Source: Microbotryum silenes-acaulis | Lineage: Eukaryota; Basidiomycota; Microbotryomycetes; Microbotryales; Microbotryaceae | Length of the DNA: 64,000 nt | Assembly: GCA_003665825.1 (NCBI GenBank) | Contig: QPFY01000004.1 | Span: 310,001-374,000 of the forward strand | Reading direction: 5' to 3' | In this document: positions 11,318 to 22,036 of the stretch, in pieces | Position numbering within the stretch: position 1 is the stretch's first letter | How the letters are laid out: each line of letters opens with the position of its first letter | Made by a program: the position numbers and the translations under genes | Notes under the pieces: generated by a model | The model's database searches: none | What the model saw: the letters and a program-made list of their open reading frames with translations, nothing else | What the model was told of the DNA's origin: nothing

Positions 11318-12700
11318 ATCATTTTGAGGCTTCTCGTAAGTCACAATATGCCGTACAGTCATCTGCTATCTGTTATTATCGATGTTCCGAAACAAGGACA
11401 GCTCGCCGAGCTTTTTCGGATGTGCGACTTGATTGTCTGGGACGAGGCGCCGATGCAGCACCGTCGATGTTTCCAGCTGCTCGACAGGATGTTGCAAGAT
11501 GTGCGATCCTCAACGGCTCGATTCGGTGGAGTGACCATCGTGTTGGCAGGTGTGTGCCAATCTTTCAAAAGCAAAACGCAGGGCAGCATGACGAACTGAC
11601 CGGTTCGGCTGTAACATCATGGCAGGGGATCCGAAGCAATGCCAAGTTCCCGTTATTCCCAAGGCATTGCCTGCAAAAATCGTCGACGCTTGTATCATGC
11701 CAATGCTGATTTCTGGGGGAAAGTTGAGGTGCTGCATCTCTCTGTAAGTAGGTAGTCCTTGTGTGACTTTTAGACCCTATACTAACAGCCGTGGCACGGT
11801 GCGATCGCAGACAAACATGCGTCTTCTCGCCGCTGCAGATCGCATGACCGAAACGGAACGGGCAAGGGCACAGGGCTTTGCAGATTGGCTTTTAGGAGTT
11901 GGAGACGGCTCGGCGAACAAAACTGAAGACTCTATCGCGCTCCCACGTGAGCTTCTCCTGCCGGCGACCACTGACTCAGGAATAGGTCCAGGTTAATCAG
12001 CCAGTCCCGTCCCCGCGCTCGAGCTGGACAATATGTCAATAGGCGAAAAAGTCGACTACTTCCGAGATCGAGCAATTCTGGCGCCCAAAAACTCACCTGA
12101 GGTGAATTAGATCAACGACATGGTGCTCGACCTGCTGCCGGGTGACGCTCAAACGTTCTACAGCGGATTCGGTCGAAAACGAAGACGAATCACTGCTCTC
12201 GATCGAGTACCTCCAGAGTCTCAACATCCGGCTGGGATGGCGTTGCACGCTGCAAAATTCAAAGTGGGGTGGCCCGTCATGCTCCAAACTTGGACCCGGC
12301 CGCGGGGCTGTGCAACGGCACAAGACTGTTGTTAACTCGGGTACACACCCGCGTGCTCGAGGCCATCATTCTCACCGGAGATCATGCTGGACAGCCCGTT
12401 TTGTTGCCGCGCATCACGCTGAAGACTCGACAAGGTCATCAGCTAAGCTTCCGTTCACTCTGCATTGGATGCAGTTTCCGATTCAGCTGGTAACGTGCGA
12501 TCAACAAGGCGCAAGGGCAGTCACTTGCGCAGGTAGGAGTGTGTCTGGAGACGCCCGTTTTTTCTCACGGGCCAGTTGTATGTCGCGTTGTCCCGAGCAA
12601 CGAATGTGGACGGTGTCAAAGTTTTGCTTCATCAGATTGAGAATGGAGAAGTGGATAATGTAGCAGAAAACATAGTGATTAGATGGGTTTTTGAGTTGAT
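11318..12700 (+). pseudogene. Helitron PIF1-like helicase domain, decayed
   Basis: Pieces of the superfamily 1 helicase half of a Helitron Rep-helicase occur in the right order. First comes the Walker B block CDLIVWDEAPM (about 11,430) followed by FGGVTIVLAG. An intron at about 11,550-11,624 restores GDPKQCQVPVIP. Next are TNMRLLAA...[11 protein letters not shown] (11,815-11,910), [14 protein letters not shown] (12,124-12,165), an LPP-x-KVG-like block (about 12,240) and a NGTRLLLTRV block (about 12,313). The end carries the VFSHGQLYVALSRATNVDGV region. Walker A is missing, stops and frameshifts interrupt the frame near 11,990 and 12,107, and no Rep domain lies in front. It is an inactive remnant of the family found at 35.8-44.4 kb. 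Confidence 0.75.
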
Positions 12701-12947
12701 GGATTGAAGAGTCACAAAGCTCCATAGTGAAGCTCCGGCAATTATCAGGTGTGGGACGTCGAGGCTGACTCCCAACCGCTGGGAGCGCTGGAACCGGTGA
12801 CACCTTGACTAATTCTTCACTGCGGAAACGCGAATTGAGCGACAGTGGCTGTGCCGTGACTGGACGGATCATGGAATCTCGGCGAACGTTAGGGGGTGAC
12901 TGCTTTAATTATTAGTCAGGGCTGTAGCTATGTCCTTAGAGGTCCTT

Positions 12948-13670
12948 AGTGTCGGCCACTGCGCCAATTCCGCCGTTGGGGGCCCAGCGTGTCACGGCTT
13001 GTCGACACTGGGCTTCACTCCAAGTCGTTCCGCGACCTTCCGCGACATTCTATGAGCCCGGTTTAAATTGAGGCGCAGGCTTCTCCATTTTTCTCCCTCC
13101 TGCTCTTCACACCTTACCCATCGCACCTCATCCCATCGCCACTCATGAAAGGAGCCCCAACACAACGATCTTACAACGTCGCGGATGGGGAACGAACAGC
13201 TCTGTCAGTCGATGACGTCGATCGACTTGTCGCAATATACGCGAAACAACGCATCACCGCCCTTCCCTGAAGGCCGACGGCCACGAAATAGTCAAGTTAC
13301 CCGAAGGTAACTATGGCCGCGCGGTCCTGGCCCACGACACGGCTCAGGTAGTTGTCACAATGCTTGGAAAGATCGTGTCGATTGATCCCTCAACAGGGAT
13401 GTCTCCCGTGTAGTAAGTAACGCGAACGGCAGAACGTTTAGGGGAGCAGCCAGTTGATATACCTTCATGATGCCAACCAACCACCCATTCAGCCTCAGAG
13501 ATGCGGACATCGAGCGGGTGGGCCGACCCGAACTGTTCTCCAGACAAATCGGCCTCGAGCTCGCGACACCCGAAGCGGTCGTCGTGGAGGCTCTGCAACG
13601 AATACGGGACAAATTTTCGCAAGAAATGGCTGCAGCATGCAGCATAGCTACGGATTCGAGTAAGTAACTT
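12948..13670 (+). mobile_element. Helitron-associated 5' module with an unknown spliced reading frame
   Basis: The stretch beginning with the stem AGTGTCGGC and closing with TCGACACT at 13,009 recurs at 36,165 and 37,755 inside Helitron units, together with about 150 bp of following sequence. Here the module is longer: an ATG at 13,145 opens MKGAPTQRSYNVADGERTA. After a one-base frame change near 13,268 a frame reads HEIVKLPEGNYG and VVVTMLGKIVSIDPSTGM. An intron (GTAAGTAACG...TTCAG, about 13,415-13,493) joins it to LRDADIERVGRPELFSRQIG and VEALQRIRDKFSQEM. I do not recognise this protein. Copies at 36 and 38 kb have lost about 400 bp of it. It may be a Helitron accessory gene or captured host sequence. 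Confidence 0.45.
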
Positions 13671-14175
13671 CATGAACCGTGCTCTAGGTGTGGGATTGTT
13701 GAGGAGCTAATGGAAAACTACCAAGCAGCAACTCCCTTCAACACGTCTTCGTTGGATGTCAACCCTCGAGTTGTTTTTCTTCACCACCAGCTGGCGACAC
13801 TGCATTAGCCATTTCTTGAGAAAATTTGTCCCGTATTCGTTGCAGAGCCTCCACGACGACCGCTTCGGGTGTCGCGAGCTCGAGGCCGATTTGTCTGGAG
13901 AACAGTTCGGGTCGGCCCACCCGTTCGATGTCCGCATCTCTGAGGCTGAATGGGTGGTTGGTTGGCATCATGAAGGTATATCAACTGGCTGCTCCCCTAA
14001 ACGTTCTGCCGTTCGCGTTACTTACTACACGGGAGGCATCCCTGTTGAGGGATCAATCGACACGATCTTTCCAAGCATTGTGACAACTACTTGAGCCGTG
14101 TCGTGGGCCAGGACCGCGTGACCATACTTACCTTCGGGTAACTTGACTATTTCGTGGCAGTCGGCCTTTAGGGAA
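13263..14175. repeat. Inverted repeat pair (about 370-bp arms) of the unknown Helitron-associated frame
   Basis: The arm 13,263-13,631 is repeated in reverse complement at 13,807-14,175 with only a few differences; positions in the two arms add to 27,438 throughout, so there are no indels. The spacer of about 175 bp contains a short extension of the same frame (LEATPEAV... to NAVSPAGGEEK on the minus strand). Both arms encode the HEIVKLPEG...SIDPSTGM and ERVGRPELFSRQIG segments. The outer flank of the right arm adds a minus-strand extension to 14,324 of unknown origin. Confidence 0.7.
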
Positions 14176-14364
14176 GAGATGGTCGTGCGTTGTTCCGCGT
14201 ACCACCTCATATTACAGTTACTTGGAATCGAACCCAGCGGCACGCTTTTTCGTCCTGTTGGTATCTCATCTTCCTTACCAGTCGATTGGTCACTAGGACG
14301 CATCAAGTTGACTCTAGTTCCCAATTACATAACCTCCTGACCACTCCACGCAGTACTACGAGTG

Positions 14365-16100
14365 TTACCTCTGCAATACCCTCCACCTCCCCCTCTTGAC
14401 CAATTCCCTCCCCTGCTCATCCAAAGTATTCACCACGTCCCTTTTCAACTTGGCATCCAAAACCTCAATCAATAATCCACCTTGTCCGATCGCCCAGACG
14501 AGCGTCGAGGCGTAGAAGAAATTGGCGTTGCCTGAACCGGAGTAGAGCCATAGGTGGTGGAAAGAAGGGAGTAAGGCGAGGGCGTAAAGCGTTAAACCAA
14601 AATAGACCAGGGGTCGAGTAATATCTGTCATGACTCACAAAGGAAGGCGTTAGTATCTAGAGCAGGAGTTGGCCGATCGTAGGCGCTTACGAGATGCGAG
14701 CTCGCTGTAGAGGGCCAGAACGGCGTGCCAGAGCGCAAAGTCGCCGAGAGCGGTGTAGGATTTGAATAAGGCAATGATGCCGACCATGAGCACCAAAGCG
14801 AACATCGGATCCGACCTACAAAGAAGGGTTCGAACAGTCTAATGAGCACCGCTTCGAAGTAGATTCATGGCGAGAGATACTCACCGGAAGGCAAATGTCA
14901 GGGGAGCGACATAGATGAGGACATGTATTTGAAAGACGCCGACGAAGAAGGCACGGAAGTGATCAAACATCTCGATGAAGAAGTACCAGCTGATACCGAT
15001 GTTGGGCGTGAGATCGGGGATTGTCAAGCTGGGCACACCGAAGAGCGAGTATCGGTTATCGCGCTATTCCTGGGCTTAAGGGATCATGGGAGGGACTCAC
15101 ATAACACCATATACACTCGAGAGAAAGTTCCAGGATCCAGCCAAGTAGTACGAGAGGCCCAGCACGACTGCTTGATGGGACGCAAAGGCGGCGCTGGCGA
15201 AGATTGCAGCTCGGGCTATGGAAGTCGAGCGAGGATTTTGACGGTGAGCGAGTACGACGAGTGGAGGGAGTAGCAGTACGGGATATAGGGAAAGGTGCGA
15301 TGCGATGGAGATGGCAAAGACGGCAGAGTACGCATTGCCTGCGCGGTTTTGACAAGTGTGAGGAGGTTCATGTCAGCACTGACGAAAGAAGGGCAAGGTG
15401 GAGAATGATGTACCTTGAATGGCGGAGAGGAGGGCCAAGACTACGAAATGATGCGAAAATACTTGCGTCGAAAGTGAAAGGCCGGTCGCGATCGAGAAGG
15501 GATGAAGGCAGTACCTTTGCTCGAAGAAGGAGGGGATTGAGCCAGGCACGTTATGTTCAGCTAGAGGGAGGATGACGTACAGAGCCGCGACAGAGGACGG
15601 TGACCACAGTTGCTCATCGTCTCTGAGAACAGCTTCTTTGCTTCTTCGTTGAGCAACTCGTGCGAGATAGTAAGCGGTGACGAGGTCGGTCGCGGTCCAC
15701 GCGAGCTGGGCGAACAGGGGCCGAACCTTGGGGGATACGAGTTGGCCTAGCAGCAGTAGCAGCGGCGGGTGATGGAATGATCCTCCCAAGTATGGATCCT
15801 GCTTGAGTGTGTTGGCGAGATAGAAGCCTTCTTGTACTGTGAGGTGCAGCAGGCAAGCGTGAGCTGAGGAACACGAAAGTGGGGGGCTGCGAAGACGTCA
15901 GACCGACGCGTGCTCCAGTGCAGAGAGTGCTTACACCGCGTGAAGGAAGTGATGGGCGTCACAAGTTCATTCCGATCCCGTAGAATCTCGGGTAGGCTGG
16001 TGGTACTCAATGCCAACCTCAGGGTGGCTCCACCTGCGAGCACGGACCACAGTCGCACTGAACTGTCCGTAGTGGCCGCAGCGATCCGAGGCGATGGCAT
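14365..16100 (-). CDS. GAB1: GPI transamidase subunit PIG-U (Gab1/Cdc91)
   Basis: PIG-U is a multi-pass ER membrane subunit of the GPI transamidase, which attaches glycolipid anchors to proteins. Exon 1 (16100-15935) starts with [15 protein letters not shown] and ends in TSFTR; a GTAAGC donor and a CACAG acceptor at 15,837 join it to [19 protein letters not shown], the conserved N-terminal lumenal motif. Further blocks in order are [24 protein letters not shown] (then an intron of about 60 bp), [76 protein letters not shown] and, in the last exon, [17 protein letters not shown]. The order and spacing match PIG-U over its length (about 430 residues), with several short introns whose exact ends I did not all fix. 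The gene looks intact although Helitron debris lies directly beyond its 3' end. Confidence 0.88.
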
Positions 16101-16691
16101 GGCTGGCACTTGTGAATCGAGCTGCTGAAAGTTGAGAACCGGCGAAGCCCTTTGACGCTGCTCCGCTTCGGTGCTTGGCGCAACGACACGTTGTGCTGCG
16201 CGATCCCTATAAAGCGAGGCCGAGCGAGTCCGGTAGCGCGCTCTAGCGCGCCCCCCTGCGCGCCGCAGGACCCCCGAAAGCCCAGCCAGAGGCGGCCCGC
16301 AAATTTGGACATTCTGGGGACCCGAAAATCGGCTAGGCAGCCCGCAAATTTGGACATTTTTGGCTCAAAATGGGTCGAGGCTCACCTCATTTTTGGACAT
16401 TTTACTCTCTCCGGTCGAACTATGAAGCGCAGACCAGGGTAGCGGGAGGCTGGAGGCGCTGGGCATATAGCCCGGCACAGCTGCGCGCGGGTAACAGTCG
16501 CGCTGTTTGCGATTTGAACGCGTTAGTAAGTGTCTGCATTTGCGATAAATCATGAGATCCTATTAGAGCCCATTTCAGTTTGAAAAGGCTCGTTGGCCGT
16601 CGCGCCCGGCCGCTCGCGCGACACGCCGCCGACCGCGGTCGTCACAGCACCCAATCACTCGCACTCTATAATCTACAAACGTGTCTACAAA
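16101..16691. repeat. Upstream region of PIG-U with a dispersed A/T-tract repeat
   Basis: No gene is visible. GCCCGCAAATTTGGACATT occurs twice (16,295 and 16,340), and a third TTTTTGGACATTTT lies at about 16,392. The block 16,250-16,420 shares the pattern CCCxAAAGCCC...GACATTTT...GGGTCGA with 32,260-32,560, so it is probably an old dispersed repeat. The PIG-U promoter must lie within the first few hundred bases. Confidence 0.4.
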
Positions 16692-16788
16692 ATGCCTGTG
16701 ATCATTAATATTGAACCGAACTTTGCTCTCATTTCCGAGGAATTTGCAATCTTGAGCCCTGTTGCCGACCTACGCCCCGTTCAGGTTC
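16692..16788 (+). pseudogene. Possible N-terminal fragment of the exonuclease gene, cut by the left Plavaka copy
   Basis: An ATG in good context (AAAATG) opens MPVIINIEPNFALISEEF and continues as AILSPVADLRPVQV before running into the Plavaka terminus. The pattern, a short hydrophobic lead ending in DLRxxxV, is what precedes the Exo I motif (GFDTE) in DEDDy 3'-5' exonucleases. The Exo II-like and Exo III parts of such a gene lie on the same strand at 45,278 and 53,187. The match is short and judged by eye, so this is a hypothesis. The last 12 bases (16,777-16,788) are the complement of the right copy's flank and may not belong to the original sequence. Confidence 0.3.
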
Positions 16789-17020
16789 AGCAGCAAAATG
16801 GCCACGCGCGCGAACCCGCTTAAGGATTCGCCCGAGATTACGCGCGCTTAACAGCGCTTAACGGTGCATAAGATGTGCATAAGGACGCATACGCGCGCGG
16901 CTGAATTGGGCGAACCTCATAATCCGCGCATAGCCAGCGCTGCGATGACTCGCTCTGCTTAAGGATCGCTTAACGCGCGCTTAACGTTTGACCTCGCTTA
17001 CACTTCGCATACGTAACTGC
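16789..17020. repeat. Subterminal repeat cluster (GCTTAA / CATAAG words), left end of left Plavaka copy
   Basis: Many short copies of GCTTAA, CGCTTAAC, GCGCTTAAC and GCATAAG, on both strands, are spread through the 230 bp inside the terminus, mixed with CGCGCG runs. Clustered subterminal motifs are the usual binding sites of CACTA/Plavaka-type transposases. The opposite end (24,290-24,555) has a similar but differently arranged cluster. Confidence 0.6.
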
Positions 17021-17202
17021 GAAGCCTGTACTTGCACACGAGCGGGCGGATTGCTTTCTTGACCCCAACAAGTTTCTGTGCTAAAATCCCATCAAAAGGC
17101 GCTTCACTTGATTTTATTCAATGAGGCTAAGGAGCATATATTCAGGAAGTAGTTGGTCCATATAACACCGTAATTTCTACAAAAATAACTTTCCAGCAAA
17201 AT

Positions 17203-20200
17203 CTATGAGTCCGCCACTGGAGGCCGTCGAGCAGGCCGCAATGTGCCCTGCAATGCTTCATGTAATAGGTTTATGGTGAAATGACGCCCAAGGTGACGAA
17301 AAACATGTTGATCCTGGGCGAGATTCACCACAAACTCCCCATTCCATTGATCCATCACATTCCGAAAATCCAGGTCGGGTGCCAATTCCGCATGGCCTAA
17401 CAACGGCTGAACAAATGCGGGGCGCAATACGTCCTGAACACGGAAGATTTGTTGCACACACTGCCCATCACTTTTCAATCGCTTTTTCAGCACCGGCTAT
17501 AGGATTGCCAGATTTTGTTCACTGTTTGGGCACTGCAAAGCCGGGGATTAGGACAGATTCGTAATGGTGTTCGAACTTAGCGACCATGATCACCGCACGG
17601 TAGTAGTACTCACCCACTCAAATTCATCTCCAATGCAAAGCTCGTGGCAAGTGCCACCTATGTCCAAGGTAAAAATACCTCTCAAGCGGAAGATCGTGAA
17701 AGGGAGGACGAAGTGCCAGGCTCTGTCCTTGAAAGTCGCATGGTTGTGGTATTTGCCGATTGGACCGTAGTTCAAGTTGTGCACAAAGACACAGTCAAAG
17801 CGAGTACAGTATCCATCCTGATTGCCGTGCTTGTAACGAAAGGTTGCTCGTATGACGTGTTTGATGATATCTGAGCGTACATGAGACAAATCAGTATGCT
17901 GAGGAGACCAGTGCAGCGTTCTCCTAGTACCAGCTCACCTGCGTCATCCCTCGTCTGTTCCGGTGTGTTCTGATATATGCGGTTGGAGACTTTGAAGCTG
18001 TGATACCACTTTGCTTTCTCATCGTCCAAGGATTCGACCTCTTCACTTGAGTGTCCAAATTCGAGGAGGTAGCATGTTGTCTACAAGGCCAGGTGCCACA
18101 TACGTCAGTTTGACGCCTGTTGAACACTCAAAGAAGAGAAGTGGACAGTGGACCGCACGAGCTGAAAAAGGCGAGGCTGTTGGAGAGAGACCTGGAGTTC
18201 GTTCATCGTGATCATGCATCGATTGTTGCCGGCTGAATGGGATGGCAGATGGGTTCAAAGTCAGCCAAGGGCTAGGCAAGACTTGCAGTTACAGGCCGGA
18301 AACTCACAAGGTCGCGCAGAAAGGTGGAACTCATGTGGAACTGGATCAGGTATGGGTAATATGATTCGATCTCCAGTAGATCTCACAAGCTTGTCAAGAT
18401 CTATCACATTCTCCAAAGATCTGATTTTATCGGCTCGTCTTGAGTAGTTGATGAGTTGCGAAGCGGTGTTGCACTTGTTGCTGGCTCTATACGCGACCTT
18501 GACCGAGTCAATATGGGCACGCTTGGGTCGATACAGTAGGTCAGTGTAACGTTCGCTCAAGAATTCTATCAGATCAGAGACTGACCTCCGATGTGTTTGT
18601 ATCGGAGTGTACAAGAACGCCCCACTTCTTGGTCCATTCCGCGTAGTGCGATACGGAGTGAAGGCGGGGCCAATTGAACCCCAATTTTTCGACCTGTCCG
18701 TCGACAATTCGAAATCGATCATACGTGTTTCTCGCAAGCTGAAATCCGAAGGCACGGAAAGTCACGTAAGTTGAAGCATGCAAAAATTCGTTCAGAGGGC
18801 ATTGACTCACAAACATGTAAGCATCGTACGCAAAATCCATATTGTCTACGTCATCGGCCGTGGCCGTGGCCTCTAGGGACGTGGCGTACATAATTAGCAC
18901 GGAAAGCAGTGTCATAATTTGGGCGTTTTCGTCGACGAGGGTTCGTGATTCGTAGTCGTCTCCGATGATCTGAACATCTGCTTAGAAGCATGTGAATGAA
19001 TCAGTCAGCACAAGCATTGCGGTCCGAAGATGTAGTATTTTGGAGGCGCGACTTACCCCACACACCGGCAGGAAAAATCTGCGTGATCCCGGCAGAAGAT
19101 ATCAGGATCGACGCTACTATTAAAAACGCATGAAGTTGAAAGAATTCACTCACTTTCATCAAGTCGCGCGTATGTTTACCGGTCCAGTTGGAATGCTGAA
19201 ACCCGTCCTTGAAGCGACGCAGTTGTGAATGAAGGGGCATCAAACGCATACTGTTGTACAATATTCGACATCTCAGATCGCATGCTTGTTCTTGATTGAT
19301 TCAATCAAACTTACTTCAGCTCGATTCTGCCAATTAGTTCGTCGACTTTTTGCTTGTTTCTCCTGGGATGAGCATCAGCGGCGATTTGTGCGCATGTCTC
19401 AATGAACAAGTCGTCAATAGTGATGTCTTTCACCATGCCTGATGAGAGAGGACGAGGAGAGAAAGAAAGGATCAATGAAAAGGAGAAGCCGTCTATAGCT
19501 AGCAACACTGACCTTTGATCAGCTGGTGGAGAGGATCAGCCACCATGAGCTCATGCCCATTGACCCCTAAATAATCCCAAACGGTCTGAGCCTCAGGAAG
19601 GGACTGATTCAGTGAACAGGAGCTGAGGGGGAAATCCTGCAAAATTTACCCTGCCAAGGTGATAGCCTTCTTCTTTGGCCGCTTTTGTCTGCGCTGTGAT
19701 TGTCCTGAGCTGGCTTGCTGCCCTTCTGACTTCGTAGGCATCGGCACTCGTACGAGGGGCGGCAGGGCCTTCTTGAAGCTTGAGTGGCTCTTGTACACAG
19801 CTAGCAGCGCAAACAGAGTGAGCCCATGTAAGTTAAGTCAACTCTGCAGGCGATCAAACGCTAGCTGTCGTCCACCTACCAAGGAACGTAGCCCTGAACA
19901 AGGGATGTAAGCCAACACGCCTCCAGATAGTCAACAGATACCGGTCCAAAGTACACCCTGATGTATCGATAGTGGCCATCCGCAAATTGGAAGAGGTGTC
20001 GGCCTGAAAGAAGGTGTCTGATCGGAGCCCACAATATCCTGTAGGATTCGAGCTATTCTATCAGAGCTGTCCGCTACGTCGACCGAGCCGAGACAGCTTA
20101 CTCTAGAGCTCGATGGAGCACCCTGCGTTTGTATATACGGAACATCTCGTCATTGCCTTTGTCCGCCCCTTGGATTTGAGTGGGAGGCGGATGCCACAGC

Positions 20201-21659
20201 ATTAGCAACAGCCAGCCCACCGTTGGCAAAATAGAAGGCCCGGGCGATACTCACTTTCCACTTTAGGAAGGAAAGCTATAACGACCAAACCGCCATGGTT
20301 TTCACGTTTGAGGAATCCGGCGTTGACCCCTAGAGACATATACACAGGATGGGCCGAGGCAGTCCCAGTTCCGATCGACAAGACAGTTGAATCCGAGCTA
20401 GTGTCAATGCGAACGGCCACATCGGTCGGGTCGTCGAGAGTGTCCTGCGAGTGGCTACTAGTCAGTTCTCTTGATGGACTTTGCGCCGGGCGATTTCAAC
20501 ATCCATCCAGCGCTTACTTGCATCTCCCACGCTTTGTCTGCGGTATGGGGCGCCCCATATACCCGTTGCTCCTGACCGTTTGATTTGACCTCGAACACCT
20601 TCATGGGCCGCAGATGCTGGTGACCGCAGAATACGGGATTGGAGAGAAGATGTTGGAGCACATGATGCGCGTCCCGACATCGGAACGTATGTTCCTGTGA
20701 ATAGAGGTGTTGAGGTTAATTGGCTCGAACCTGCTCGTGTCCCTGTCCTGGACTGGCAGCGCTTACCAGCTGCAAAAATGGAAGTTCAGCATCACTATTC
20801 GACCACCCTAAGTCCTCCGCAGTTACGATGATTTTTTCTTCGCGCCATTCAGTGTGATGAGCTAAGTAATGGAGGAGCACGATTTAGAGTTAGGTGGAAG
20901 ATTGGAGAGCTCAAAACCCTTGTACAAAGCTCACCATAGGGTATTTTTTCGATTGTAGATCTGAGTTGAAGCCTGTTGCTGAAGGCATGGTCCGCCTGCG
21001 GAGTGATATCTCGGGACTTAGATGGCGGATATGACCCCGTTCCAGCGTCCACAACTTCGGCCGAACATACCTGAAGAAACGTGTTGTTGAAAGTGACCAT
21101 CGCATTGAATAGAGACTCAGACATTGAGCGAGTCAACAGTGCATACTGATAATCCTTTTCGTCCTGGAACGGATAAAAGACGTTGTTCGGGTCGAACAAA
21201 TGGGCATGCGGAACCGTTGGAGGCGGAGTGTGTTCGTCACAAAGTTGTCCGTCGGCTCGGCAAGCCCAGCCTGCGAGCGTCCCACTCGGGCTGGTCATCG
21301 AGGGTATGATCATACTCAGAGTCTGATGAACTGTCGCTCGAGGAGTCGTCATCGTAGTCGCTACCGCTCGAGTTGAAGCCATCGACGTCGCAGTCGGGCC
21401 AACCGTTTCTGAGGTTCTTCTGTCGTCTGCGGCGTCGGCGAAAGAACTCTTGGCGAGAGCGCTGTTGTCTAAGAACTTGGAGGTGACTTCGTTCAGCAGC
21501 CGATGACGTGGGTAGTACGCGGTCGAGCGGTCGGGGCCTTTCGTGAACGTGCAAATGTGCTTCGAGATTGCGCACATGGTGGAATGATCTCTGACAACCA
21601 GCAATGTTGCATCGGAATTGACTCATTTGCGAACGAGAGCCTTCATGTTCAAGCGACAT
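17203..21659 (-). CDS. Plavaka transposase, left copy
   Basis: Sequence and structure mirror the right-hand transposase at 48,312-52,768, where the motifs are described. Order from the start (21,659): a C2H2 zinc finger, an acidic Ser/Asp region, the FYPF-x-DxxD block, the HPVYMSLGV region, DPLHQLIKG, a FxxGFQHSNWTGKHTRDLMK block, the RxHSVSHY block, NYSRRADKIRSL and the C-terminal RFDCVFVHNL and ...QPLLGHAEL segments. It contains many short introns. The same frame change between the acidic region and the FYPF block is present, so any defect is shared. Transcribed divergently from the DUF6532-like gene. Confidence 0.8.
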
Positions 21660-22036
21660 CCCGAAGGCCTGTACGACGAGTCTACTGTCAGCGAGAGTGG
21701 ACTGAAGCTGGAGGAAGGCAAGGGACGCGCGTAAACACAGCCTGAATGCAGGCGTATTTTCTCGAAATGCGCTAAGTTGTCCAAAACTACGCCGCGCAGC
21801 TAGCGCGTTGCGGCGCGACGTGGCAGCATAGGGGCCACTGCATATGTTGGCGCACGCTAAACCGCGCCCTAAAAAAACACCGAACAACAAATGCGACGTG
21901 TCACGCGCGCTCGTTCTGTTTACCACCTTTTGACTCCCTCCCTCTTCCTCCTCACTCACTCACCGTCCCTTCCTCGCCTCTCGTCTTGTCTCGGTCGTAG
22001 CCCTTCCACCCAGTGCCTGTCCAGCGATCTGTTCAC
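21660..22036. promoter_or_regulatory. Bidirectional promoter region of the left Plavaka copy
   Basis: These 377 bp separate the transposase start (read left) from the second gene's start (read right). CGCGCCGCAACGCGCTAGC-like GC-rich words and a CCTCCCTCTTCC pyrimidine tract close to the right-hand start are visible. The mirror region in the other copy is 47,935-48,311. Function is inferred from the divergent layout. Confidence 0.4.

Noticed and set aside
14220..14300. Possible tRNA on the minus strand (GGGTTCGATTCCAAG)
   Set aside because: The stem has a mismatch in the middle and no cloverleaf forms with the upstream sequence; it falls at the edge of the inverted Helitron-associated repeat.
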